This document shows, piece after piece, positions 23,201 to 34,299 of a DNA stretch of 64,000 bases. Below the pieces are notes generated by a model. It was given only the letters and a program-made list of their open reading frames with translations, had not been told where the DNA came from and did no database searches. Every line of letters starts with the position of its first letter. Within the stretch, counting starts at the first letter, position 1. The position numbers and the translations under genes were made by a program. Origin of the DNA: Lunularia cruciata (taxonomy: Eukaryota > Streptophyta > Marchantiopsida > Lunulariales > Lunulariaceae); contig OX419757.1 in NCBI GenBank assembly GCA_948567375.1, positions 8,246,001 to 8,310,000 on the forward strand. Reading direction: 5' to 3'.

Positions 23201-25289
23201 AGAGAAATCTGTGTAAACTGGGATATACACTGTACCGAAGAGAGAGTCAGAACTCATGAAGTTTAAGGTTGAGCTGCTAACAAGGCACAATGAGTGGGTG
23301 TAGTTCCATTCTTTGCAGCCATCCTTGGCGGCATGAATTCGGCGACCACTAGGTATAACAGTGCTATGTATACTCCCTTCAGTGTCATTCCCGACGGCTC
23401 AGAAGCAGCTTCCAACAGACTACTGCTGCGATTTGTCTTGATCAGGTTAGGAGCGACATTCGTTGAGAGTTGGTATGTTTTCGAAAACTTACGTGAAGAA
23501 GTAAACTGGAATCACTTTCATGCCTTCACTGTCATGCCCAATTCCAGACTGTACTGAAGAGTTAAGGGAGTGGCATTTGAAATATTGAGCTTAATAAACT
23601 TAGGGACGTGGGGCTTGTCATGTGGACCCTGGACATCACAAAGGACTCGCACAGATAACAGATAAACTTATTACCAATTTGACGAAGAGAATCTTTGTTC
23701 ACCCACAAAAGGGAACTACTCCCGTAGAACTGGGACTGGACGCCTTTAGCTGTGACGAGTAATGCCAGCCGCAAGGACTGCAGCCATGGTCTTAAGGCAT
23801 ACTTCTTCAAATGGTGCATGTTGATGCAATTCAACACATCCGGCTAATTATAGAAAGCAGCCAAACAGTGCAAGTGGGAACTTGTGCAAATTTGCAAAAT
23901 CATGCTCGGTTCCAATTTCTTGTTTGAATAATTCTTTGAAAGTAGTTATTTTCTGCTGTCACTCACTTTGCATCTTTTTTGTTGATAACTGTAATTTCAT
24001 TGATGCAAATCTGCACATCAATTTCAAAACACAAGAAACAATAAAAGGTACTACAAGCACTTCGGCTGACTTCCACTTCTTGCACATTAATACATTACTA
24101 GCAGGCTAGTATGCAGGTTTTAAACTAAAGGAACACTAGATCGTGCCGACTGCTGCTTGCCCCTCCCGACTGCTGCTCTCATGACCTTGCAGCTCAACCT
24201 TTCTTACTACGGCACTAGCATCTCAATGGAATGGAACATTTCTCACTAAAAGGCAAGGCCTTATATACAAGCATGGGGTACTCTAACACTAACTAGTATC
24301 GCTATTAGGTGCTATATGCAAACCCTAACTTCTATAGTATACCAACTTTTACAAAGAGCAACCTTTGCCCCTAATTGGTCTAAGGAAAAAATTTACTCTC
24401 TTCTTGTATATCTAAAACTAAATTATCACAAGACTCATTGAGTTTCCTATTACAATGCTCCTTAAGATGTACTTCTAATTGTTGAGTCTATCTATCTTCT
24501 ATTTTCTTCTCAGTTAAGTTCTTGATATGCAGCTTTATTTTTGTTATCTTCTTTTGGATGCTTCCTTCACAATTCAATAAGTTGGTCCTCAAGATCTTTG
24601 AATGACTTCTTCTTCTTCTTTGTACCTATTCCTTCTTCTTTAGACTTTGCATTGATAATTTCCATTATTTACTTGGTGCTTGTCTCTACTAGGGCAGGTT
24701 GGTATGCTGCTTGGACTTCTCTCGCTTTCTTGAGTTCTTCTTGTGAGTTCACCTTCCTTTGTGTATTCTTCCATCAACAAAAAAACCCCTTGGGAATTTT
24801 GAAACGTCAAATGCTCATAAATTTTGCTATAGACTTCAAAATAATACAAATTTAGTATTAATGAAAACATTTTGAGATAATTCTTTTAATCAGATAAAGA
24901 TAACGTCATTTGGACATGTAATGAAAAACATATCAACCCATAAAGTGCATGCAATAAAAGATCCTTAGGATAACAACTCTTTGGAGTAGGATCCTTTGAA
25001 GGAAGACTTTTTGTACTCTTCTTCTTTGGATTCTTCATAGTCAGACTCTTCTTCTTTGGACTCTTCATCATCAAAATCTCCTTCTTTTGGGACTCTCTGT
25101 ACCTTTTCCCTTGAGTCTTTGTACTTTAATTCTTTGTTCATGCACAAAGATGGACCCAAAGAATTTATGAAAGTATATATCCTTAACTACACAAAAAGGA
25201 AGAAAAGATAAGATAATTACAAATTTTGCAAAAATATATGTACTACAACACTTGACATAAACCTTGTCAAGATCTCCAAGGGTAGGATA
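20273..25289. other. Unique, gene-poor stretch
   Basis: About 5 kb. Small repeats at 20387-20470 (GGTTATGGCT twice, GATAAAGAGTCAT twice) are the only repeats seen. Open frames such as 22135-22455 (106 codons) and 23294-23557 have no recognisable domain, and their lengths are expected by chance. The minus frame at 24965-25159 is Glu/Lys/Ser-rich with an internal repeat but lacks other support. Confidence 0.4.
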
Positions 25290-26309
25290 GTGCAAGCTAC
25301 TAGGCTCTTTATTTGCTTTGAAGCTTATGAGAACTTCTCAACTTCACTCTCCAAGCCAAAGAAATTTAAGATGTGTCTAGGAAAGCGTTTAGCCAAGTCC
25401 AAATTTACAAGAAGCAAGATAGTTAGAAAAGTTGTAGGTCAAAATGGACGGTCTCATGTGCACATGATCCAAAATAAGAAGCCTAAAATCAAGAGGAAAA
25501 GTACTAAAAAAATCAACTTAGAGTAAAATATTGGATTGTTCATTTGAAAAAATAAAATTTTGGATGCACAAACCTTGACCAAAAGCAACGAGCATTACAC
25601 ATGCAAAATACCTTGAGCATGCAATTGCAAGTTAAAGAACTTTACATACAAATGCGTAAATATGTGGAGCCTTATGCATGTAAAACCTCCCAATTGGATT
25701 AATACTTGGGAGCATTGTGCACTTTAGGACCACAATTGAGCATAATGCACTCTAATGCATCAAGCATTATGCACACAAGATAGTCTGGCACAAAGAAGGG
25801 AAAGTAAAAATCCCAATAAAAAGCATATTTTAGTAAAAAAAAGTTCTGCCTAGTTCTTGAAGATAGCTACCTCCATATCAGACCTCCATTGGCCCTCAAA
25901 AAGAAGCTTTGCAATACATAGCATTATTTAGGTAGAGCTTAGGTTCATGGTTTGAAATGCATAGAAATGCTTAATTTTCTATCATAAACTCAATATTATA
26001 CACTTCAAAATCAAGCTAATGTGACACATCTAATTTATCTACTTTTGAAATTTCCAAAAAAATAAATAGTTGTACTTGATTCTACAGCCATAAATCATTA
26101 CCTATGTACGACCAAAGAGGAAATAGGAGAATGGAAAATCACAATGGAACTATTAAATAAGTGAAACTCTAGATGTCTGGTATGAGCTTTAGCTTTGGTA
26201 TCTATATAGGAAGCTAAGAACAAGATTCTCAAGAAGCATGTGACAACCTAGTTCTGGTACTAATAGTATGTTTGGTAAGAATGAGTTGTTCCCTCAAGGA
26301 AATGACTCA
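25290..26309. other. AT-rich stretch without recognised content
   Basis: A basic 78-codon frame at 25290-25526 has no recognised domain. The rest shows only loosely repeated GCATTATGCAC-like phrases around 25580-25780. Confidence 0.4.
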
Positions 26310-26939
26310 TTAGTTAGTTCCAATGTGATCTTCCATTCTCCCATATCTCTCTTTGGTCATTATAGTTAATGATATATAAATGAAAATGAGATAAAAGTGT
26401 CACTATGATGACTATCTATTGTTGCCTATTTAACCTTTTGGGCAAAGTCTATTCCCATAAGAGAGTAATGGAATCAACCTTGGAACACTGCAAAAATGTA
26501 ACTAACTAACAATGCAGCTCATTATAGTTTTAGACTAAAAGACCCCAAGAGGTAATAGTTTATTTGGAACTAAGGTTAGAGTTTCTAGACCTTCTCCTTA
26601 TGCTTGGCCAAATTCCAGTCAGCTATCTTTGCAGCAGTCCCTAAAACTTATGATCTATATTCATGTACCATTACCTCTTGGAGTCTTTTGGACTCAAACT
26701 ACAATAAGATATTTTGTTAGTTACATTTGTGTAGTGTTCCAAGGTTGGTGACATTACTCTCTTCTAGGCACAGGCCTTGCCCAAGAAGTTAAACAAGAAA
26801 CAATATATAGGAATCATAGGGCCACTTTTATCTCATTTTCAGTCATATATCATCATCTATAAAAGACCAAAGAGAGAAATAGGAAAAATTATAGAATAGA
26901 AGATATAAAAGAATAGAAGATCACATTAGAACTAATTAA
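26310..26939. repeat. Fold-back repeat with arms of about 250 bp
   Basis: 26310-26556 and 26670-26939 are inverted copies: the left arm runs from TTAGTTCCAATGTGATCTTC to CCCCAAGAGGTAAT, and the reverse complement of the right arm shows the same blocks, including GAAAATGAGATAAAAGTG, AGAGAGTAATG and CCAACCTTGGAACACT. The spacer is 113 bp. Divergence is moderate and the right arm holds a small insertion. Confidence 0.85.
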
Positions 26940-27106
26940 CAATGTGGTTCACTATAGTTTGAGAGCAAAAGACTCCAAGAGGTAACGGTTTATTTGGAAC
27001 AAAGGTCACTTCACCATAGAGTTTTTGCACCTTCCTCTTCTACTTGGCCAAATTCCAATCAGCTATCTTTGTAGCAATCTTTAAGACTTTTTATTTGTAT
27101 TCATGT
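26508..27106. repeat. Direct repeat pair overlapping the fold-back
   Basis: 26508-26666 and 26938-27106 are direct copies (AACAATG...CCAAGAGGTAA...GTTTATTTGGAAC...CTTGGCCAAATTCCA...ATTCATGT). With the inverted arms this gives the order arm, B, inverted arm, B, suggesting rearrangement of one dispersed repeat. Confidence 0.8.
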
Positions 27107-27179
27107 CACAAAGGTTCATTTGTACAAGATTATTAGTATTATAGAGCCTTACAATTAGTGTCCAAGAATTTGTAAATTG

Positions 27180-27715
27180 ATGGGGAAAACAAGATCTTCC
27201 TTGGGTCCAATCACCTTGACAATTGAGATCATAATATAATTTCACCTTTCCCAAAACTTACCACATCATAGGAGTTGAAGTGATCACGGTGCTCACTCTT
27301 GCCTGGCAATATTACTTGATGATACTCTAGGCGTTTAGCCACCTATCTTTGTATCATTTCTAACATCTATAAGAGTACGTAGAATTGCACGATCTACTTC
27401 CACATGAGTGATTTCTCTCACTCATGCATCAAGATTCCTCACTCCTATTTAGATAAGCATGCAATCACCATTACAAAGTGCAAACTTATACACATACATT
27501 GACTTAAGAGTCTTGATGGTATAAACTTCATTTTTACGCTAAAAGAAGGATGCACTAAATGGACATGGTGATCATTGGGCTTAAGGCCCTTACATTTCTT
27601 ACTTGGGCACAAAGATATCCAATGGTTACAAGGGGTTAGAAATCTCCTAATTATATCCAAGGCACTCAATGCTAATCACATCATATCCACTAACCCTAAA
27701 CCTAATCCTTAAGCA
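27180..27715 (-). repeat. Dispersed repeat, minus copy (partner 38700-39235)
   Basis: On the minus strand this matches 38700-39235: shared TTTAGGGTTAG, TGTGATTAGCA, GGTTTATACCATCAAGA-like, TTTGCACTTTGTA, GATTGCATGCTT and TAGGAGTGAGGAATCTTG blocks. Its length and lack of coding potential suggest an LTR, but no bounded TG...CA ends were identified. Confidence 0.85.
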
Positions 27716-28429
27716 TATGTGAGCTACTGCCACCGTAGTGCATTGTTGTCTACCTAAGCTAACTAATACAAGGCCTTTTGTATCATATCTTAACTATTAT
27801 GTATGAAGTATGTATAGGAATGAGTACAAAAATTAAACTATCCTATGATATATGTCTACAGAACTAAACTTAATTTATCCTACCTACAAGATGAAACTTA
27901 GTTTGTTTTTAATGAAGCTAATTGCCATTTTTTTGTTTGAGGTCATTGGTGAGGGTACACATCATTGGTATAGATAAATAATACTAGTGGTGAACTGTTT
28001 GTTCCATTACATATGTGTATTAGCTCCATGAGCTCTTCTTGGTATGATTCAACTATTTGTTTGAAGCTGGCCTAGGTCTCTACAAACTTGGCCATTTGGT
28101 ATGCTTGTGCAGTTTGACCACAATCATTGCAAGCTAGTCATTTTTATACACCTTATGTTCTAGCATGTCAATTTGGGTCCAAAGATCCTTCATCCTTGTA
28201 TGTTGGGAGTTCTCATTAGCCATCCATTCCAACTAGCCCAAAAATTGGGTCACCTTGCCCAATCATTGCAAGCAACCCTATTTGTTCCTTCTCTAGGCTA
28301 GTTTGTTTGCTAAAAGGCTTTGTTCATTCCTTTACCTCCTTTTCTTTCTACCATTTCAAACTTGTAGTTAGGTCAAAGATACAACAATTAGTTATTGTCT
28401 TGATGTTGTTTTATCTTATTTTCACCATC
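27716..28429. other. No recognised content
   Basis: AT-rich, with short frames only. The minus-strand coiled-coil relic begins to its right and may extend into it in degraded form. Confidence 0.35.
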
Positions 28430-29034
28430 ATCATTTTTGTACAGGTCTTTTCAAGTTCAATTTTTAGGCTCTAGAGTTTATCATTTTGTACTTGCAACTT
28501 GTTCTAGTACTTCTCTTGTTGGTGAAAAACCTCTAGACTAAGTTTGTAAACTTTTTCCTTCAATCAAGTGAGCAACATTTTTCAGTGCTTGTGTCATTTC
28601 TTCTTGTCCTTTTGAAACCTCTCTAACTTCTCTCTAACCTCCTTTTTTGCATTCCAAGCCATTGCTTTGTTTAGTTTGTTGTAGAGAAATGCCTCCTCTT
28701 GGACCATTGATTGCATTGTTTGATGGAGGTGACAAACATTTGTTTGTTGGGTAGAGTTCTTTGTAGAACATTAGAAACTCCCCCAAGGCTTCTATTATAA
28801 GTGTTATGATATTCAAGATATAAAAAATCATCAACCACATAATGGACTTCCATTTGTATTGTACTTGTTTGGATAAGGATTTGGTTGTGCTTGTTCCTGC
28901 CAGCCATTATCCACTATTGGTATGGGCCTATGATGACCTATGGTGGTGGCTTTTTGTTTTTTGTGGCTGGGGTATGTAACATTTACCTCTTCCACCCTTG
29001 TCTTTATTGGTTGTTCACTTGGTAGCTCCTCCAC
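28430..29034 (-). pseudogene. Relic of a coiled-coil protein, minus strand
   Basis: On the minus strand one frame reads, with interrupting stops, HLHQTMQSMVQEEAF, KKEVREKLERFQKDKKK, LKEKVYKLSLEVFHQQEKY and LKIELEKT, a charged heptad-like pattern typical of coiled coils. Upstream is a polar Pro/Gln-rich stretch (28831-29034). The start of the coil resembles the LHETMKEM step in the repeat at 33777-37530, so this could be a more distant third relative. No catalytic motif is seen. The homology is a judgement by eye on a short match. Confidence 0.35.
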
Positions 29035-31429
29035 CTAGGTGGATATGGGTTCATTTTTTGGAAATGATTCCAGGATTTGGTGGCATTCAAAGTTTGTTGC
29101 ATTGGGCTCTTCTTGCCTTGTCTTATTCTCCTTGGCTGACATTGCTGCCTCCTTGTTTTCCATCCTTAAAATGAAGTTGATGAAGGCTAGGGTTTGTATT
29201 CGAGTCTTCCTCAACTTGGCTATAAGAGTTCCTTCATCTTTCTCCTCTAGATATTTCCCCTTTAATGAAAAAAGACTTCATGGTCTAATGAAATATAGGT
29301 AGTGAAATTGGTCTTCATCATTGCAAGCTTCCACTTGTACCTCCTTTTTTTTTGCAACAAGATCCAAGTGAAGGATTTGTCATCTTTTGCTCCCTCATTG
29401 TCCATCTCCATTCTACTTGTTTGTAGGGCAGATTGCTTGGCTTCACACCTTTTGTCTAGGCCCTTCTTCTTTTTATGATGTAATGGCTTCCATAATTACT
29501 AGATAATACTTCTATCACCATCATGGCACCATTTTTGTTCACTTGTTGGAAGCATGAATTTTGGCTTGGCTCAAATTTTATTTTTTTTGTATTAGGATAA
29601 TGTTGTTAGCCTCTATGACCAGTATGAATTTCATGGTATGAGTAAACTCCTTGTCCATCTTGTGGTACTTTGTAATATCTTTGGGCAAATCAAGATGCAC
29701 ACTAAAATACATGGGGTGGTAGAAGTGGCTAGGGTATTGTGACCGGGAGTATTGTAGAACTGGCCGAGCAATTGTAGATGCACCTCATCCATGTTGTCTG
29801 ATAGCTCATTGACATGCTCTCAAAACATCCCCACCTAGCTCACAAGTCATTGTTCATGCAAGAGTTTAAAGAATATTGCTTGGTTGAGGTTTACATAGGT
29901 GGCCCTCTATGACCTGGATAGCTTCATGATGGGTGCAGTGATGACTCATCAAACCGGGTCCTTAAGATGCTCTGTTATACATGTTTGTTGACTTCCCTCC
30001 TACAAGTTTGTTTTCAATCCTATCTATCAAGTCTTTGCTTGGATGACCATAGGGTGTTTCGATATGGATTTGTCCAAATAGTGAGCAATCTTCTCCAAGT
30101 ATCCATTGCTAGTGATCTTCACATGGTACATATGGTTGGACACGCCTTCAGCCTCCTTCCTCTCATGTTTGTGTAATTACAAATTTCTTCTAGAAGATAG
30201 ATGTTCAAAAGACTTCAATCTCATAGCAAGAACTCCAACTTTTGACTCTTGAGGTAGTCCAACCTGCAATACAAAACCCATTGCAAAATCTCTAGAGGTT
30301 TGATCACTATCTTTATAGATAGGTTTTTTTCCATCCTTAGCTATCTATTGTGCCATTGCTAGAATTTTAGATGTGCAAATCTTCTTTACCACTCATGAGC
30401 ACATTCTGCACTTAGACTACCAAGATAGTGAGTCCTATCAATAACAACATTGTTTTTCTTGTAGTGTAGCAAAAAAATTGATTATGGAAGAAGAAAATGA
30501 AAAGTAAAAAGTTCTTGCAGCATGGTACTCTGCTTTTAAAAGTCCTATAGAAACCAATCCATCTTTCACGCATCCCATTGCTTGATGGGCGGTTGAGGTC
30601 ATGCCATAAATTCATGTCACTTGGTACCAAATGGTTGGGAGTATGTCCTTTGATGGCATGTTCATGCAAGAAGTGTAAATTTTTGCATTGGTGCAGAATT
30701 TGGTAGCACTTCAATTGATGGCAAAAGTTTGTATTGACAAGGCTTCATTTCCAGCTGATGGCAAATTTTGTAATGACTTGTATCAATAAATTTTTGTATC
30801 AATAAATTTTTGTAGAATTATAATTTGTAAGGAGGAGCTTTGTGATGAGAGTTATCGTGAGAATGATAGACTATCATGAAACCAAGTTATGATATGAACA
30901 TGTGGCCACTATCCTTTGGAAGAAGGTCATAGTTGATGTAAGAAGGAATGATTCACTTTGTGAGGTGTTCATCTAAGAACTAACAACATTTTTTTTCTAC
31001 ATTCTATCATGCTATGTGCTTGGATTCCTAAAATAAACCACAAACAAAAAAATTAGGCTTCAGGGGAGTTAAGGTGAGTCACTACAAAGGTTCTTCCTAG
31101 AAGCCACCTATCTTGGAGTGAAGCCAAGCTAGTTTTTTACTTGGCATTGTTTACTTAACATCAAGCTACTTAGTGTACAAGTTACTCCATCATTGGGAAG
31201 TTCCTAGAAGCTTCTCACCACGAAGATTCTTGGATGCTTCTAGAACATTCTACCAAGAAACTTCCAAAATGCTTCTAAATTTTTTTAGAATTCTTAGATA
31301 TATGAGATTTTTACGTTTTGTGTTATATTTGAATTATTCTACTAACTCTTTTTGCTTCTAGTAACTCAATACTCTTACATATTCCTCCATAACTAGTTGG
31401 TGACATCTTCATCACCATGGAGTATTTAA
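29035..31429. other. Degraded stretch without recognised genes
   Basis: About 2.4 kb of AT-rich DNA with many short frames and no recognisable motif. A small direct repeat (TATCAATAAATTTTTGTA) occurs twice near 30780-30815. It may be decayed element DNA, given its surroundings. Confidence 0.35.
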
Positions 31430-31834
31430 ACTCTTGTATGACCATTTGAGAATTTTGGAGATAAGGAAGAGAGGTTCCCATGTGGCATCATGAAGGGGAT
31501 ATTATTTCTAGAGGACCTTATACTTGATTGGTTGTTGGCAACTACATTGGATATTTTGCCGTGCAAACATATTTTCAACTTTCTATTCTTCATAGTCATG
31601 GATAAAAATTGGAGGAGAAGGTGGTTGGACACAAGTATGAAAGGAAGATGTGTTGGAAAAAAAGGGTTTTAATTTTGAAACATAATGGACATGATTGATC
31701 CTTATATTACTAGGAAGTGAAAGTTTATAGGCAACATGAGAAATGATTTGAATAATATCAAATAGAGCTATCCCATTGGTAGCAAGTTTACAAACTTGGG
31801 TGTGAGAAATGAGAGTGAGGTTATTGTGGTGCAC
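31430..31834 (-). pseudogene. Gypsy pol C-terminal fragment, minus strand
   Basis: The minus strand reads VAYKLSLPSN followed by NHVHYVSKLKPF, the integrase C-terminal signature of Ty3/gypsy elements (family AYRLxLP...IHPVFHVSxLKP). After several stops it continues with HDATWEP, the end of a chromodomain-like segment. Nothing upstream of it (31835-32864) could be recognised as RT, so only the pol tail remains. It differs in sequence from element A and so represents another gypsy lineage. Confidence 0.65.
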
Positions 31835-32864
31835 ACATCTTTACAAAATTTCTTTATTTTATTATTTTTCTATGTTTAATAAGATTTTAGTAGGATAATT
31901 TCTTATTCAAGCAAGGAAACTTGATAGTTGAGTTTCCTTAGGCGTTGTGTCTGTATGGGAAACTATAAAAAGGAAACAAGTACAAAGCCAAAGGCACTTT
32001 GAAGGAAGAATGTCAAAAGAGTCTGGTCTAAAGGGTAATTTGAGGCAAAGAACTCAAGTACAAAGACCTTTGGACTTGAAAGCCATACAACAAATTTGAA
32101 CATGCCACCACTTGGACAAAAAATTACTACTAAAGACCATTTGCAGTAAATGAGAGGCTTGCATATGTGGAGCGTGATTTCCTTCCTACTGATTAAAGAT
32201 CCTTGTCATAAAATCAAGTGTGCTTAGAGAAATTTCACTTTGTATAAGTATTCCTAGTCTCAAAACTGAAGAGTGAGAAGTGACCTAAACCTTTGTAGTT
32301 TTTCATAATTTTTCCATCCTTCATACTTGTGTGCTTTTCCTTCATACCAATAGGAAAAATTATGTTTGTCTAGAAACCCATGAGGGAGATCCTTGAAGCC
32401 TTCCTTTATAACCCAATAGTGAACAAATGGGATATTTATTATAGGAGTGGTTTGATCCAAAGCAAACACTTCTATTTCTTGCTCCAAATTGAGAGTTGAG
32501 TGATTTCACCATCATCCATGAGATGAAGAGAAAGAAAGAAAGATATAACCACAAGAGACCTTAGAGGGAACGTGTATGCTTGGACTAAGGAGAATTGAAA
32601 TAATTTTCTTGGTATGGAACCATCACTCTAGACACACATGTTGGTTGTATTGACAAGGAGCTGAGTGATCAAATTTTTGCATCCTTTCTAGAAAATGAAT
32701 CCACTAATAATGCCTAGAAGATAGGAAAATATAAAGACCTAGCTTTGAGGGTAGTTGTGGAAGCAATAATGAAATTATTCCAACCAAAATGAATAACCTA
32801 CCATATAATAACCATACCATCTTATTTGAATATACATACCAATGTGAGCTAGTAAATTAGGCAC
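31835..32864. other. No recognised content
   Basis: Lies between the gypsy fragment and the frame at 32865. Short frames only. Confidence 0.35.
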
Positions 32865-33341
32865 ATGTTCTATTTACATGGAAGGAGCCTGCATAAAAAG
32901 TTCAAGGAAGATAGTAGAGTGGCATACTTAGCTCCCTTTGCCATACGTTTCTACTTGGAGCTCAACTTATTGACAAAGGACTTCCACAATCATTTCCATC
33001 TAGCAAGATATTTTACCTTGCAACCAAAAAGGAAAGCACTAATTAAGATGTATCAAGTTGCCAATGCCAAGTATGCAAGATTTGGTGAGTTTATACCCAT
33101 GGATAAAGAAGTTACCACCACAATAAAGAAGAAGAGGACAACTTTATCATGGTTTCAGAACCCAACCAAGAGACCAAGTAAGAATCCTCAAGTCATAGAT
33201 GTATCTTTGGAGGAGGAGGAGGAAAAAGACTCCATAGATAAAGATCAAGAAGAAGAAAAATGTTTGTTCACTTTGCAAGAATATGCATTAGGATACAAAG
33301 ACAAAGTCTATATAAAGATACATAATTTTCCCCAAGTCTAG
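32865..33341 (+). CDS. Hypothetical protein, possible element-derived fragment
   Basis: An open frame of up to 158 codons. The first true ATG is near 32867. The N-terminal part is rich in Phe, His and Leu and likely folded, followed by a basic linker (IKKKRTT, PTKRPSKNP) and an acidic block (DVSLEEEEEKDS, KDQEEEK). This order, folded then basic then acidic, parallels the protein encoded by the repeat that begins 436 bp downstream, but no alignment with it could be made. No known domain is recognised. It may be an older copy of a related element gene. Confidence 0.4.
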   Translation: MFYLHGRSLHKKFKEDSRVAYLAPFAIRFYLELNLLTKDFHNHFHLARYFTLQPKRKALIKMYQVANAKYARFGEFIPMDKEVTTTIKKKRTTLSWFQNPTKRPSKNPQVIDVSLEEEEEKDSIDKDQEEEKCLFTLQEYALGYKDKVYIKIHNFPQV

Positions 33342-33776
33342 AGAAGCAAGAAGTGGACCAAGTTAAAGAACACCAAGCAAAAGACGCCCAAAGAACCCCC
33401 TAGCTCCACCTAAGAAGGAGATACTTCCAAAGGAAGAGGAGTAGAGGACCTTCCAAGTGAAGTGTATTAGGAGGCCAAAGGACAAGAACAAGGAGGTGAA
33501 GGAAGGATTGATGTTGAAGGAGATGACCAAAGTGAGGAGGGAGTATAGACCAAAGTGAGGAGAGAGGCTGCCTTAAAGTAAGGAGTACCATAAAAGGAGA
33601 GGGCCAATTTTGTGATACATTTGGTAGGTGTCACAAGTCACTTATTCTCAAGAGTGCAATTTGTTCTATTTTTTTACTTTTGTTAGGGAAAGAGAAACAT
33701 ATTATTATGACTATATAAGAAATCACTCAATCTAGTACTATTTAGATTTATCCTTGTATACACCAAGGTATAAAGA
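33342..33776. other. Spacer before the coding repeat
   Basis: The first part stays purine-rich and Lys/Glu/Pro-coding in broken frames; no motif is recognised. From about 33735 the sequence begins to resemble the far edge of the minus-strand copy at 63930-63965 (ACACC(A)AAGGTxTA). Confidence 0.35.
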
Positions 33777-34299
33777 TGTGGTATTCACATCTTTTGTTTT
33801 TGTTTGTTTTTAGAGAAGAAGTGTATTGTTGAAGCTGAATTGAAGCCAAATGGAAGAAAGAAGAGCAGAATCATGTGTTTGGATCCAACTCAAGGAAGTC
33901 AGCTTTGTGTTAGAGGAAGCAAGGCTTGGATTGGATTGGAAGGATGATAGATCCAAAGTAAGTTTACTTTACGTCAAAACGATCAACCCAATTTGAAGAC
34001 ACCTTAATAACTTAAACTTGTGCCATACCAACCAAGAAGGTATATTCAACAAAAATGGCTACTTCGTGTTAGGATAAATTTGAGAGTGACAGAAATAAGT
34101 CATGTAGAATGCGTGAATTTTGAGTGAGCCTCAATCAAAGAATGACTGTAAATCAAAGAAGTATAAAATGGAGACTTCATTGAAGGAATTTTGTAACGCT
34201 GAAGAGATATCCTATTCCTCTAAAGAGTTTTCCTGAGGGAGTTAGGATCATGAGTTGAGTCATGGGTTTTATTTTTGAGAAACCAAGAGTTAGAGATTG

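Noticed and set aside
24965-25159. Acidic minus-strand frame with a repeated EESKEEE block
   Set aside because: The repeat arises from GAAGA-type simple sequence; no other coding support.
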